Notes under the pieces: model-generated
Databases searched by the model: none
Told to the model about the DNA's origin: nothing
What the model saw: only the letters and a program-made list of their open reading frames with translations
Origin: Stutzerimonas kunmingensis
GTDB lineage: Bacteria > Pseudomonadota > Gammaproteobacteria > Pseudomonadales > Pseudomonadaceae
Length of the DNA stretch: 64,000 bases
Assembly: GCF_002929225.1 (NCBI RefSeq)
Contig: NZ_PISM01000021.1
Span: 124,001 to 188,000, forward strand
Direction of reading: 5' to 3'
Made by a program: the position numbers and the translations under genes
Part shown: one piece after another, positions 17,090-26,521 of the stretch
How positions within the stretch are numbered: the stretch's first letter is position 1
Layout of the letters: every line of letters starts with the position of its first letter

Positions 17090-17671
17090 ATGGCGGCGAA
17101 GAACATTTTGATGCTGGTGGGTGATTACGCCGAAGACTACGAAACCATGGTGCCTTTCCAGGCCCTGCAGATGGTTGGCCATCGCGTGCATGCCGTGTGC
17201 CCGGACAAGAAGGCCGGCGACAGCGTGCGCACCGCGATTCACGATTTCGAGGGCGACCAGACCTATAGCGAGAAGCCGGGGCACAACTTTGCGCTGAACT
17301 TCGACTTCGCCGACGTGCGGGCCGAAGACTACGATGCCCTGGTCATTCCCGGTGGCCGGGCGCCGGAATATCTGCGCCTGAACGAGCAGGTGCTGGCGCT
17401 GGTGCGTGCGTTCGATGAGGCCAAGAAGCCAATCGCCGCCGTTTGTCACGGCGCCCAGCTGCTGGCCGCCGCGGGCGTGCTCAAGGGGCGTGCCTGCAGT
17501 GCCTATCCCGCCTGTGCACCCGAGGTGAAGCTGGCCGGTGGCGAGTACGTGGACATTGCCGTGGATCAGGCGCATACCGATGGCAACCTGGTCAGCGCTC
17601 CGGCATGGCCCGCCCATCCGGCGTGGCTGGCGGCATTCCTCGAGGTGCTCGGAACCCGCATCAGCCTGTAA
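17090..17671 (+). CDS. DJ-1/PfpI family protein
   Basis: A 193-residue DJ-1/ThiJ/PfpI protein. The nucleophile elbow cysteine lies in [14 protein letters not shown] (Cys-His pair), with [12 protein letters not shown] and the early GDYAEDYE acidic residue completing the usual Glu/Cys/His site. Family members act as glyoxalase III, deglycases or amidases; the activity cannot be told from sequence. The start at 17090 has GAAGAGGA upstream; the frame is open further 5'. A terminator follows at 17692. Confidence 0.9.
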   Translation: MAAKNILMLVGDYAEDYETMVPFQALQMVGHRVHAVCPDKKAGDSVRTAIHDFEGDQTYSEKPGHNFALNFDFADVRAEDYDALVIPGGRAPEYLRLNEQVLALVRAFDEAKKPIAAVCHGAQLLAAAGVLKGRACSAYPACAPEVKLAGGEYVDIAVDQAHTDGNLVSAPAWPAHPAWLAAFLEVLGTRISL

Positions 17672-17691
17672 GATGCAGACCGTCACCCAAG

Positions 17692-17722
17692 CCCGCCCCG
17701 CAGACCGCGCGGCGGGTTTTTT
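17692..17722 (+). terminator. Terminator after DJ-1/PfpI gene
   Basis: CCCGCC (17692-17697) pairs with GGCGGG (17711-17716) around a GC-rich loop and is followed by six T residues (17717-17722). Confidence 0.75.
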
Positions 17723-17760
17723 CATCCGTGAGGCTATGCCCTCGTGTTCGTGAGTGCCCC

Positions 17761-17982
17761 ATGACTCAAGCAAAAGACCCCCTTCATGGCGTGACGCTGG
17801 AGGCCATCTTGGTCCAGCTGCATGCTCGCTTCGGCTGGGACGGCCTTGCCGAGCGCGTCGATGTCCGCTGCTTCAGCAATGAGCCGAGCATCAAGTCCAG
17901 CCTGAAATTCCTGCGCAAGACGCCCTGGGCCAGGGCGAAAGTCGAAGCGCTGTACATCGCAGAACAGAACGCCGGTCGCTAG
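17761..17982 (+). CDS. VF530-like DNA-binding protein (DUF2132)
   Basis: A 73-residue protein with the near-invariant family pattern [51 protein letters not shown]. The VF530 fold resembles a small double-stranded DNA-binding domain; the role in the cell is not established. The ATG at 17761 is the family start; the frame is open upstream but runs through the DJ-1 terminator. It is monocistronic between that terminator and aer. Confidence 0.9.
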   Translation: MTQAKDPLHGVTLEAILVQLHARFGWDGLAERVDVRCFSNEPSIKSSLKFLRKTPWARAKVEALYIAEQNAGR

Positions 17983-18138
17983 TCCGCTCACGAGCGGCAC
18001 TACCTGCCGATGCCGTTCGGCAAATACTTTCCGTCCCCTCTCAAGTTCGCTTTGCGCCGCCCGACTCTTGTAACAGATTGATTCGTCGTGACCGATGAGT
18101 CGCATTTTTCAGCAAATCGCTGGCAGGGAGTTCGGGCG

Positions 18139-19704
18139 ATGAGAAACAACGGACCGGTAAGCAACACCGAACGGACCTTTCCGGCGCATCAGCGGCTGAT
18201 TTCGGCGACGGATAACCAGGGCAAAATCCTTTATTGCAATGACGAATTCGTCGCCATCAGTGGCTACTCACGAGCCGAGCTGATCGGCAGTGACCACAAC
18301 CTGGTCCGCCACCCGGACATGCCACCCGCCGTGTTCGAGGTGATGTGGCGCTACCTGAAGGCCGGCAAAAGCTGGATGGGGGTGGTCAAGAACCGCTGCA
18401 AGAACGGCGATTTCTACTGGGTCAGCGCCTACGTCACGCCTGTTTTCGACGATGGCAAGCTGACCGGCTTCGAGTCGGTGCGAGTCAAGCCGACAGCCGA
18501 GCAGGTCGCCCAGGCGTCGGCACTGTACGAGCGTCTGCGTACCGGCCGACCGGCGGTTTCGTTGAGCCGGCGCGCGCAGGGCTGGACGCGTGCGCTGGCG
18601 ATGCCGATGGGCGCAGCGGTGCTGGCAGCCGGTGGAATCTTCTGGCTGCCGCCGGCAGTGAAAGCGCTCGTCGTGCTCGGTCTGTTCTTCGTGCTGGGGC
18701 TCAGCTGTCACTTCGCTGCGGAACGCCAGTTGATGCGCATCCTGCAGCGCGTACCCGAAGCCTTCACCGATCCGGTGGTCGCCCTGACTTATACCCAGCA
18801 GCATGGCAATGCGGCGCGGCTGGAGATGGCCCTGGTCAGTGAAGACGCGCGGTTGCGTACGGCGTTGACGCGTCTGTCCGATCTGGCCGTGCAGGTCGCC
18901 GGTGCGTCGGCAGAAACCTATTCGTTGGCCAGCCAGACCGAAAGCGAGCTGCGTCAGCAGCGCGGCGAGACGGACATGACGGCCACCGCGGTGACGCAGA
19001 TGACCGCATCGATCAGTGAGGTCGCCGGGCACGTCCAGCACACGGCAGAGGAGGCGAGGACGGCGAACGCGCTGGCAGACGACGGTGACCGGGTCGCAGC
19101 GAGTTCCCGCGAGGCGATGGAAATGCTGTCGGCGACCGTCACCAACATCGGCAACGTAGTCAACGAGCTGGCTGGCGAAACCCAGCAGATCGTATCCGCC
19201 GCCGGCATGATCCAGAGCATCGCCGACCAGACCAACCTGCTGGCGCTGAATGCTGCCATCGAGGCCGCACGTGCTGGCGAGCAGGGCAGGGGCTTTGCCG
19301 TGGTCGCCGACGAGGTGCGTGCGTTGGCGAGCAAGACGCGGGAGTCGACGCAGCAGATCCAGGCCATCATCCAGTCGCTCACCAGCAAGGCGGGTGAGGC
19401 CGTGACAATCGCACAGGTGGGTGACAAGGAGGCGGCCCAGGGGTTGGCTCAGGTCGTCGAGGCGCAGCAGGCATTGCAGGGCATTCGCGATGCGGTCGGC
19501 CGCATTGCCGGGATGAGCCAGCAGATGGCTGCCGCTGCCGAAGAGCAGGCGCATGTGGCCGAAGACATTGCTCGTCAGGTCACCCGTATTGCCGTCACGA
19601 CCGACAGCAATGTCAGCAAGGCGGACCTGACCATGCAGCGCGGGCGCGACCTGGAATGTGCAGCGCACGGGCTGCGGGCACTGGTCGAACGCTTCAACCG
19701 CTGA
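18139..19704 (+). CDS. aer: Aerotaxis/energy-taxis receptor Aer
   Basis: A 521-residue chemoreceptor. The N-terminal PAS domain (about residues 20-120) has the Aer signatures [29 protein letters not shown] and [23 protein letters not shown] and should bind FAD. A single hydrophobic hairpin (about 165-205) anchors it without a periplasmic sensor. The C-terminal signalling domain has the conserved tip [34 protein letters not shown]. It senses redox state and signals through CheW/CheA. The ATG at 18139 has GGGAG upstream and gives exactly the family length. It stands alone with a terminator after it. Confidence 0.95.
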   Translation: MRNNGPVSNTERTFPAHQRLISATDNQGKILYCNDEFVAISGYSRAELIGSDHNLVRHPDMPPAVFEVMWRYLKAGKSWMGVVKNRCKNGDFYWVSAYVTPVFDDGKLTGFESVRVKPTAEQVAQASALYERLRTGRPAVSLSRRAQGWTRALAMPMGAAVLAAGGIFWLPPAVKALVVLGLFFVLGLSCHFAAERQLMRILQRVPEAFTDPVVALTYTQQHGNAARLEMALVSEDARLRTALTRLSDLAVQVAGASAETYSLASQTESELRQQRGETDMTATAVTQMTASISEVAGHVQHTAEEARTANALADDGDRVAASSREAMEMLSATVTNIGNVVNELAGETQQIVSAAGMIQSIADQTNLLALNAAIEAARAGEQGRGFAVVADEVRALASKTRESTQQIQAIIQSLTSKAGEAVTIAQVGDKEAAQGLAQVVEAQQALQGIRDAVGRIAGMSQQMAAAAEEQAHVAEDIARQVTRIAVTTDSNVSKADLTMQRGRDLECAAHGLRALVERFNR

Positions 19705-19706
19705 TT

Positions 19707-19745
19707 GCCGGGCAATAAAAAGCCCGGCATCGAGCTGGGCTTTCT
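19707..19745. terminator. Bidirectional terminator between aer and fumarase
   Basis: For the plus strand a 7-bp stem (19707-19713 with 19722-19728) follows the aer stop. For the minus strand an overlapping stem (AGCCC near 19741 with GGGCT near 19723) runs into TTTTTATT. The two convergent genes share the structure. Confidence 0.7.
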
Positions 19746-19758
19746 ATTGGCGTGTCGC

Positions 19759-21282
19759 TTATTGCACCTCGACCGCCAGGCTGTCGGCAATCTTCTGCTG
19801 CCAGATCGCCGGGCCGGTGATGTGCACCGACTCGCCGTTGGTGTCGACGGCGACGGTGACCGGCATGTCCTTCACTTCGAACTCGTAGATCGCTTCCATG
19901 CCCAGCTCGGCGAAGGCCAGCACCTTGGACTTCTTGATCGCCTGGGCGACCAGATAAGCCGCACCGCCAACCGCCATCAGGTAGACCGCCTTGTTGTCCT
20001 TGATCGCTTCGATGGCAATGGGGCCGCGCTCGGACTTGCCGATCATGCCCAGCAGGCCGGTGCTTTCCAGGATCTGACGGGTGAACTTGTCCATGCGCGT
20101 CGCGGTGGTCGGGCCAGCCGGGCCAACCACTTCGTCACCGACCGGATCGACCGGGCCGACGTAGTAGATGAAACGGCCCTTGAGGTCGACCGGCAGCTCT
20201 TCGCCCTTGTTCAGCATGTCGACCATGCGCTTGTGCGCGGCGTCGCGGCCGGTAAGCATCTTGCCGTTGAGCAGGACGGTCTCGCCCGGCTTCCAGCTCT
20301 GCACTTCTTCCGGCGTGATGGTGTCGAGGTTGACGCGGCGCGCGCTCGGGCCGGCTTCCCAGACGATCTCGGGGTAGGCATCCAGCGGCGGCGGGGTCAG
20401 TTCGGCAGGGCCGGAACCGTCGAGCACGAAGTGTGCGTGGCGGGTGGCGGCGCAGTTGGGGATCATGCACACCGGCAGCGAGGCGGCGTGGGTCGGGTAA
20501 TCCATGATCTTCACGTCGAGCACGGTGGTCAGGCCGCCGAGGCCCTGGGCGCCGATGCCCAGCTGGTTGACCTTCTCGAACAGCTCAAGACGCAGCTCTT
20601 CGATGCGGTTCTGCGGGCCACGGGCCTTCAGCTCATGGATGTCGATGGATTCCATCAGGACTTCCTTGGCCATCACCGCGGCTTTCTCGGCGGTGCCGCC
20701 GATGCCGATGCCGAGCATACCCGGCGGGCACCAGCCAGCGCCCATGGTCGGCACGGTCTTCAGTACCCAGTCGACGATCGAGTCGGAGGGGTTGAGCATG
20801 GCCATCTTCGACTTGTTCTCGGAACCGCCGCCCTTGGCTGCGACGTCCACTTCCACCTTGTCGCCGGGAACGATGGAGTAGTGGATGACGGCCGGCGTAT
20901 TGTCCTTGGTATTTTTGCGGGAACCTGCCGGGTCGGCCAGGATCGAAGCACGCAGGACGTTTTCCGGCAGGTTGTAGGCGCGGCGCACACCCTCATTGAT
21001 CATGTCGTCCAGGCTCATGGTCGCGCCGTCCCAGCGCACGTCCATGCCGACGCGGATGAACACGGTGACGATACCGGTGTCCTGACAGATCGGGCGATGA
21101 CCGGTGGCGCACATGCGCGAGTTGATCAGGATCTGCGCCATGGAATCGCGGGCAGCCGGGGATTCTTCACGCAGGTAGGCTTCATGCATCGCCTGGATGA
21201 AATCCACGGGGTGGTAGTAAGAAATGAACTGCAAAGCGTCAGCGACGCTTTGAATCAGGTCGTCTTGCTTGATCACGGTCAT
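19759..21282 (-). CDS. Fumarate hydratase, class I (iron-sulfur)
   Basis: A 507-residue 4Fe-4S fumarase of the TCA cycle (fumarate + water to L-malate), of the single-chain FumA/FumB type. The iron-sulfur ligands are expected among the conserved cysteines in SRMCATGHRPICQDTG, GAGWCPPGMLGIGIGG and the later MIPNCAATRHAH. The ATG at 21280-21282 (MTVIKQDDLIQS) has GAGGA upstream; an in-frame ATG five codons earlier is less likely. Class I enzymes are oxygen-labile. It is divergent from the diguanylate cyclase gene. Confidence 0.96.
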   Translation of the reverse strand: MTVIKQDDLIQSVADALQFISYYHPVDFIQAMHEAYLREESPAARDSMAQILINSRMCATGHRPICQDTGIVTVFIRVGMDVRWDGATMSLDDMINEGVRRAYNLPENVLRASILADPAGSRKNTKDNTPAVIHYSIVPGDKVEVDVAAKGGGSENKSKMAMLNPSDSIVDWVLKTVPTMGAGWCPPGMLGIGIGGTAEKAAVMAKEVLMESIDIHELKARGPQNRIEELRLELFEKVNQLGIGAQGLGGLTTVLDVKIMDYPTHAASLPVCMIPNCAATRHAHFVLDGSGPAELTPPPLDAYPEIVWEAGPSARRVNLDTITPEEVQSWKPGETVLLNGKMLTGRDAAHKRMVDMLNKGEELPVDLKGRFIYYVGPVDPVGDEVVGPAGPTTATRMDKFTRQILESTGLLGMIGKSERGPIAIEAIKDNKAVYLMAVGGAAYLVAQAIKKSKVLAFAELGMEAIYEFEVKDMPVTVAVDTNGESVHITGPAIWQQKIADSLAVEVQ

Positions 21283-21476
21283 GCAGCGCGTCCTCATACG
21301 GGGCGATAAGAGGCGCGTCGGGGGTGGCAGTCGACGCGCCGCGAAAAAATGCGGCGCAGTATAACGCGTCAGGCTGCGCGGTACACGGATGGACCAGGAG
21401 CGATGGGAATGCTGGCTAGGATTTTGTTTTCGGTAAGCGTAGAGTGCGGCAAATTGCCACGGCGGGAAGGATCCCT

Positions 21477-22607
21477 ATGAGTGCGATGCGTGACGAGACT
21501 GATATGCGTGCATTGCAGCAGTTGGTTACGCGGCGATTCGCACTGGCCTCCGTGACCTACGGTCTGGGCCTGGTGCTGACCTGGGTGGCGGTGGCGGGGG
21601 GCTTCTACCAGGCCTCGGTGGCCAGCGCCGTGGCGCAGTCGGCATTGATTGTGGTCAGCCAGTTGCTGTTTTTCTGGCTGTTTCATCGCGGTATCAACCT
21701 GCGTTCCAAGGACCCCAGCCTGACTGAACCGCAGGTGCTGGTGGGGCTGCTGTGGCTGACCTCTTTTCTCTTCAACCTCGGCAGTGCACGCGGTTCGCTA
21801 CTGGTGCTCTATCTGCTGGTGCTGATGTTTGCCGTCTTCCTGCCGCCGAAGGTGTTCATTCGCTACGCCGCACTGGCTTTCGTCAGCTTCGTCAGCATGG
21901 CTGCGCTGGATTACTATCTGCAGCGGCCGATCAAGACCGATGTGTTCCTGCTGCAGGCCAGCGTGCTGCTGGTGACGCTGATCTGGATGTGTCTGTTCGC
22001 CGGCCACGTGTATCGCTTGCGCCAGCGCATGCGCCAGCGGAGTTTCGCGTTGCAGGCACATCAGGACACCCTCCGCGGAATGATGCGTCAACTGGAGGAT
22101 CTGGCTTCCACCGACGAGTTGACGGGCCTATACAACCGGCGGCGCTTCCTACGTATCGCCGAGGGCGACCTGAACCGCTTGCGCAAGGGGCATCAATCGG
22201 GGCTGGCGCTCATCGATCTGGACCACTTCAAACGCATCAACGATATCCACGGCCATGCCACCGGAGACCGCGTGCTGCAGGCCTTTGCCAGCGTGGCGCG
22301 GTCCTGTCTGCGTGATGATGACGTGCTGGCCCGTTATGGCGGCGAGGAGTTCGTGCTACTGCTGCCCAATACCGACGCCGAGCAGTTCACCGCGTGCTGT
22401 GAGCGCCTGCGGGAGGCTTTCGCCAACGCCGAGCCGGAAGACGCCAATATCGAAGCCGGACATCTCAGCCTGTCGATCGGCCTTACCCTGCTGAACGCCG
22501 GAGATGATCTGGATGCAGCGCTACAGCGTGCCGACGAAGCGCTTTATCGAGCCAAGCGCGGTGGTCGCAATCGTTGCGAACCCGCCTGGGTCACCGCCGA
22601 TGCCTGA
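21477..22607 (+). CDS. Membrane-bound diguanylate cyclase (GGDEF), SadC-like by position
   Basis: A 376-residue inner-membrane protein that makes c-di-GMP. Residues about 20-195 form several transmembrane helices, followed by a short helical linker and a GGDEF domain with the active site RYGGEEF (GGEEF at 288-292). The I-site RDDD lies five residues before it, so product inhibition is expected. The DGC between fumarase and ferredoxin reductase genes is in the place of P. aeruginosa sadC, as I recall it, but is clearly shorter. The start has GGGAAGGATCC upstream. The reductase gene overlaps its last 8 bp. Confidence 0.9.
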   Translation: MSAMRDETDMRALQQLVTRRFALASVTYGLGLVLTWVAVAGGFYQASVASAVAQSALIVVSQLLFFWLFHRGINLRSKDPSLTEPQVLVGLLWLTSFLFNLGSARGSLLVLYLLVLMFAVFLPPKVFIRYAALAFVSFVSMAALDYYLQRPIKTDVFLLQASVLLVTLIWMCLFAGHVYRLRQRMRQRSFALQAHQDTLRGMMRQLEDLASTDELTGLYNRRRFLRIAEGDLNRLRKGHQSGLALIDLDHFKRINDIHGHATGDRVLQAFASVARSCLRDDDVLARYGGEEFVLLLPNTDAEQFTACCERLREAFANAEPEDANIEAGHLSLSIGLTLLNAGDDLDAALQRADEALYRAKRGGRNRCEPAWVTADA

Positions 22608-23541
22608 GTTGCATTGCGCCGGCAAGCGCTGGTCGGTCGCGCCCGCTACCAACCTGCTTGATGCCCTGATCGCTGCCGGCTTGCCCGTACCCTACAGTTG
22701 CCGCGCCGGCAGCTGTCACGCCTGCCTGGTGCGCTGTGTCGACGGAGCACCGCGCGATCTGCAACCCGACCTGCTGCGGCCCGAGCAGCATGCGGCCGGC
22801 TGGCGACTGGCCTGTCAGTGCCGTGTCGAGGAGGATTTCGGTGTAGAAGTCTTCGATCCCCGCCGCGACGGACTGCCCGCTCAGGTGCAAAGCGCCGAGT
22901 GGCTGAGCGGCAGCGTGCTGCGCCTGCGTCTGCTGCCGGAGCGGCCGCTGCGCTATCGAGCAGGTCAGCACCTGTTGCTGTGGACCGGTGCCGGCATCGC
23001 TAGGCCGTATTCGCTGGCCAGCCTTCCCGGCGACGATTCCTGGCTGGAGTTTCATCTCGATTGCTCCAGGCCGGGGGCGTTCTGCGATGCCGCGCGGCAG
23101 ATGCGCGCGGGCGACACGCTGCGGCTGGGCGACCTGCACGGTGGTGCATTGCATTACGAGCCGGAGTGGTCCGAGCGCTCTTTATTGCTGCTGGCTTCGG
23201 GAACCGGGTTGGCCCCTTTGTTCAGCCTGTTGCGCGAGAGCCTGCGCCAGGGCCATGCCGGGACGATCAGGCTGGTGCACTTTTGCCGTGACGAGCACTA
23301 CCTGCGCGGGCCGTTGCAGGAGTTGGCGGACAGGCACGAGAACCTGGAGCTGCAATGGGTCGATGCGCAACAGCGTGACAGCATGCTTTCGACGCTACGA
23401 CCAACGTCGCGGCGGGACATCGCGCTGCTCTGCGGCGGTTCGGCGTTCGTCGACGCCTGCGCCAGGCGCCTGTTTCTCGCGGGCCTGCCGCGTGGACAGA
23501 TATTCAGCGACGCTTTCGTCAGCGCGACTCAGGCGCGGTAG
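22600..23541 (+). CDS. 2Fe-2S ferredoxin/FAD reductase fusion
   Basis: A 313-residue electron-transfer protein: an N-terminal plant-type 2Fe-2S domain with Cys34, Cys39 and Cys42 (SCRAGSCHACLVRC) and a fourth cysteine in LACQC, then an FAD-binding domain (RPYSLAS) and an NAD(P)H-binding domain (LLASGTGLAPLFSLL). The order matches reductase components of ring hydroxylases and CDP-6-deoxy-glucose reductase types, but no oxygenase is nearby, so the partner is unknown. The ATG overlaps the end of the cyclase gene by 8 bp, so translation is coupled. A 13-bp stem terminator follows. Confidence 0.88.
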   Translation: MPELHCAGKRWSVAPATNLLDALIAAGLPVPYSCRAGSCHACLVRCVDGAPRDLQPDLLRPEQHAAGWRLACQCRVEEDFGVEVFDPRRDGLPAQVQSAEWLSGSVLRLRLLPERPLRYRAGQHLLLWTGAGIARPYSLASLPGDDSWLEFHLDCSRPGAFCDAARQMRAGDTLRLGDLHGGALHYEPEWSERSLLLLASGTGLAPLFSLLRESLRQGHAGTIRLVHFCRDEHYLRGPLQELADRHENLELQWVDAQQRDSMLSTLRPTSRRDIALLCGGSAFVDACARRLFLAGLPRGQIFSDAFVSATQAR

Positions 23542-23569
23542 TTGGCTCCCCGTTCGATCTCGCAGACAG

Positions 23570-23599
23570 CACGAGGCCGGCTAAAGAGCCGGCCTCGTG
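23570..23599. terminator. Convergent terminator, 13-bp perfect stem
   Basis: A perfect 13-bp stem (23570-23582 with 23587-23599) closes a 4-nt loop (AAAG) between the reductase gene and pykA, which converge here. No T-run is present on either side. Confidence 0.65.
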
Positions 23600-23615
23600 T
23601 GATTCCCTGCCAGCC

Positions 23616-25064
23616 TTACTGATCGCCGACGCGCAGGATCTTCATCGTGTTGGTACCGCCTGTGCTGTCGTGGTAGCTGTCGCCTTTGGTCAGGATCACC
23701 CAGTCGCCGGGCTGCACGATGTTGCGCTTGAGCAGCTCCTCGACTGCCATCTGGCTGACCTTTTCTGCAGGTAGCGCAGCCGGATCGAACGGGATGGTCT
23801 GCACGCCGCGGAACAGCGCGACCCGTGCCTGGGTTTCGCGGTGCGGCGAGAAAGCGAAGATCGGCACCGAAGACCGGATGCGCGACATGATCAGCGGTGT
23901 ATAGCCGCTTTCGGTCAGGGCGATGATGGCCTTGACCCCCGGGAAGTGGTTGGCGGTGTACATCGCAGCCAGCGCGGCACTCTCGTCGCAGCGCTCGAAC
24001 TGCTGGCCGAGGCGGTGTCCGGACTTGGTGCTGGTCGGGTGCTTCTCCGCGCCGCAGCACACACGGGCCATGGCCTTGATCGCTTCGATCGGGTATTCGC
24101 CGGCGGCGCTTTCGGCCGAGAGCATCACCGCATCGGTGTAGTCCAGCACGGCGTTGGCTACATCGGATACCTCGGCGCGGGTCGGCATCGGGCTGTGGAT
24201 CATCGACTCCATCATCTGCGTCGCGGTGATTACCACCTTGTTGTGGCGACGTGCGTGCAGAATGATCTTCTTCTGGATGCCGACCAGCTCGGCATCGCCA
24301 ACTTCCACCCCGAGGTCGCCGCGCGCCACCATCACGCCGTCGCTGGCGCGGATCAGGCCGTCCAGTGCCTCATCGTCGGCGACCGCTTCGGCCCGCTCGA
24401 TCTTGGCGATCAGCCAGGCGTCGGAGCCGGCTTCGTCGCGCAGGCGGCGAGCCAGGTCCATGTCAGCGGCATCACGCGGGAAGGAGACTGCCAGGTAGTC
24501 CAGCTCGAGATCCGCGGCCAGCTTGATGTCGGCCTTGTCCTTGTTGGTCAGCGCCGGCGCCGTCAGGCCGCCGCCACGGCGGTTGATGCCCTTGTTGTCC
24601 GACAGCGGGCCACCGATCAGCACGGTGCAGTGCAGTTCGTCCGCGGTGGCGTTGTCGACGCGCATCACCACTCGGCCGTCGTCGAGCAGAAGCTCATCGC
24701 CGATGCCGCAATCCTTGACCAGGTCCGGGTAATCGATGCCGACCACTTCCTGATTGCCGGCGTCGCGCGGATGGGTCACGGAGAAGCGGAACTGGTCTCC
24801 TTCCTTCAGCTCAATGCGCTTGTCGGTGAACTTGGCAATGCGGATCTTCGGTCCCTGCAGGTCTCCGAGCAGCGCGACGAAGCGGCCGTGGCGCGCGGCG
24901 ATTTCACGCACCAGCTCAGCCCGGGCACGATGCTCGTCGGGGCTGCCGTGGGAGAAATTCAGGCGGGCTACATCCAGCCCGGCGACGATCATCTTTTCCA
25001 ACACCTCCGGCGAGCTGCTTGCTGGGCCCAGGGTGGCGACGATCTTGGTGCGACGCGGAATCAT
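23616..25064 (-). CDS. pykA: Pyruvate kinase
   Basis: A 482-residue pyruvate kinase (phosphoenolpyruvate + ADP to pyruvate + ATP). Motifs in order are RRTKIVATLGPAS, NFSHGSPDEH, the catalytic lysine segment WLIAKIERAEAV, MVARGDLGVEV, ITATQMMESMIHSPMPTRAEVSDVANAV and a C-terminal allosteric domain. Length and sequence fit the PykA type. The start has AAAAAGGAGC upstream. It is transcribed away from the lipoprotein gene; the 148-bp gap should contain both promoters. Confidence 0.97.
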   Translation of the reverse strand: MIPRRTKIVATLGPASSSPEVLEKMIVAGLDVARLNFSHGSPDEHRARAELVREIAARHGRFVALLGDLQGPKIRIAKFTDKRIELKEGDQFRFSVTHPRDAGNQEVVGIDYPDLVKDCGIGDELLLDDGRVVMRVDNATADELHCTVLIGGPLSDNKGINRRGGGLTAPALTNKDKADIKLAADLELDYLAVSFPRDAADMDLARRLRDEAGSDAWLIAKIERAEAVADDEALDGLIRASDGVMVARGDLGVEVGDAELVGIQKKIILHARRHNKVVITATQMMESMIHSPMPTRAEVSDVANAVLDYTDAVMLSAESAAGEYPIEAIKAMARVCCGAEKHPTSTKSGHRLGQQFERCDESAALAAMYTANHFPGVKAIIALTESGYTPLIMSRIRSSVPIFAFSPHRETQARVALFRGVQTIPFDPAALPAEKVSQMAVEELLKRNIVQPGDWVILTKGDSYHDSTGGTNTMKILRVGDQ

Positions 25065-25212
25065 TCAATTGCTCCTTTTTCTGGCTGGCCCCGAGGCTAC
25101 TATGCTCGCCGGTTGTAGTCATCGCTCGGCGACCACTACTCTTTGCGTCCGGCTGACGGGCTGTCTGCAGCTTTTTCCAGCTCGGTCGATACAGGGGCAT
25201 ACGGAGGAACCC

Positions 25213-25590
25213 ATGCGCACCCTGATCATCGTTTTCCTGAGTCTTCTGACCGTCGGCTGCAGCAGTCGCCATGCTTTCGATCGCCACCTGGATGCGGCTT
25301 ACCAGTACTACGAGGCCGACAACTGCGAGCGGGTGATGCAATCACTGTCGCAGGCAGAACGCCGCAGCAAGCCGCGCAGCCAGGTCCAGCCGGAGATTTC
25401 ACTGTTGCGCGGCCAGTGTCTGGAGCGCCAGGGTCTGTTCGTCGACGCTGGCGAAACCTATCGTTTCATCGTCGAGCGATACCCTGCCAGCGAGTACGCC
25501 TATCGCGCTCGTGCGCGCCTGGAGACGCTGAGGCAGCTGGGCCACTATCATGCCGAGGCACCGCCGGTGGTTCAGCCGGCCAAACGTTGA
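25213..25590 (+). CDS. Small TPR-like lipoprotein
   Basis: A 125-residue lipoprotein: signal sequence MRTLIIVFLSLLTVGC with lipobox Cys16, then helical TPR-like repeats (LDAAYQYYEADNCERVMQSLSQAER; GETYRFIVERYPASEYAYRARARLETL). Serine residues after the cysteine suggest outer-membrane sorting. Similar YfiO/BamD-like repeat lipoproteins act as scaffolds, but the function of this one is unknown. GGAGG precedes the ATG. The next two small genes follow in the same direction. Confidence 0.85.
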   Translation: MRTLIIVFLSLLTVGCSSRHAFDRHLDAAYQYYEADNCERVMQSLSQAERRSKPRSQVQPEISLLRGQCLERQGLFVDAGETYRFIVERYPASEYAYRARARLETLRQLGHYHAEAPPVVQPAKR

Positions 25591-25615
25591 TTTCATAAAA
25601 GCCATGTGAGGGATC

Positions 25616-26038
25616 ATGCGAGCTTTGCTGATGACCGCCATGCTGCTGCCTGCACTGGCAGATGCGCAGATCTATCGCTGGACCGATGCCAACGGACAGG
25701 TTCACTTCGGTCAGCGCCCGGCAGCCGGAGCCGAGCAGGTCGAGGTTCGGCCCCAGGTCGTCGAACGCGACGACCAGACCCGTGAGCGTGAGGCGCGCAG
25801 CGAACGATTCTTCGATGCGCGGCGGCAGGAGCAGCAGGCAGCGAGGGAGCAGGCCAGCAAGGCGCGGGCTGCACGAGAGGAGGAATGCCAGGGCTTGCGC
25901 AGCCAGTTGTCGCGACTGCAGCTTGGCGGACGTTTTTTTCGTAACGATGCAGCGGGAGAGCGCGTCTACTACAGTGAAAGTGAAGTAGAGGCGGCTCGAC
26001 AGCGCCTGGCGATGCGTATCAGCCAGGAATGCAGTTGA
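25616..26038 (+). CDS. DUF4124 domain envelope protein
   Basis: A 140-residue exported protein. Signal peptide MRALLMTAMLLPALADA is followed at once by the DUF4124 motif QIYRWTDANGQVHFGQRPA (about residues 18-36), a charged helical linker (about 60-105, rich in Arg, Glu and Gln) and a C-terminal helix ending in QECS. DUF4124 is a small beta domain common in proteobacterial periplasmic proteins, with no agreed function. It lies 25 bp after the lipoprotein gene, so co-transcription is likely. Confidence 0.85.
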   Translation: MRALLMTAMLLPALADAQIYRWTDANGQVHFGQRPAAGAEQVEVRPQVVERDDQTREREARSERFFDARRQEQQAAREQASKARAAREEECQGLRSQLSRLQLGGRFFRNDAAGERVYYSESEVEAARQRLAMRISQECS

Positions 26039-26085
26039 GCCGACAGGACTCGAATTGCAGGGTTAAGGCTGAAGGCTCCGACGAC

Positions 26086-26514
26086 ATGAACATGGCGAAC
26101 CAGCGTCGTATCCAGCGGCATCAGTTGCCGTACTACCTCAACGTATTCAATCGGTTCACCGAGAAGCCGCTGGGCTTCATCGGCAACCTGTCCGAGGGCG
26201 GGCTGATGCTGATCAGCCCCTATCCGATGATGCTTGGTGTTCGCTTCGAGATGCGCCTGAAGATTCCGGGCCAGAGCGGTCAACTGCGGCAAGTGGATTT
26301 CAGTGCGTTCAGTCTGTGGTCAAGCGAGGATGTGACGCCGGGCAGCTACGATACCGGCTTTTCCCTGATCGAGCCGCCCGGGGATATCCGCGAGATGATC
26401 GCTGCCCTGCATCACTACTTCAGTTTCCAGCCGATGTTGCACATTCCTCTGGCGCATCATGCCAGCCCGGCATCGGATCGATTCACTGACAAGGACTGCT
26501 GCCACGGTCTGTGA
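26086..26514 (+). CDS. PilZ domain protein
   Basis: A 142-residue cytoplasmic protein with a PilZ-type c-di-GMP-binding pattern: an N-terminal RRIQRHQLPYYL (RxxxR) and FIGNLSEGGLMLIS (related to the [D/N]xSxxG motif). Both halves of the binding site are present, so ligand binding is plausible. The start at 26086 (MNMANQRRIQR) is uncertain because the ribosome site is weak and a second ATG is two codons on. It follows the DUF4124 gene and converges on the DUF58 gene with a 7-bp gap. Confidence 0.85.
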   Translation: MNMANQRRIQRHQLPYYLNVFNRFTEKPLGFIGNLSEGGLMLISPYPMMLGVRFEMRLKIPGQSGQLRQVDFSAFSLWSSEDVTPGSYDTGFSLIEPPGDIREMIAALHHYFSFQPMLHIPLAHHASPASDRFTDKDCCHGL

Positions 26515-26521
26515 GCCGCGC

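Noticed and set aside
18041-18059. FliA (sigma-28) promoter for aer (TCAAGTTC ... GCCG)
   Set aside because: Spacing between the elements is about 4 nt too short and the -10 is a poor match (GCCGCCCG).
25098-25103. TACTAT as -10 element for the lipoprotein gene
   Set aside because: No -35 at an acceptable distance; the nearest TTG-type hexamer is 22 bp away.
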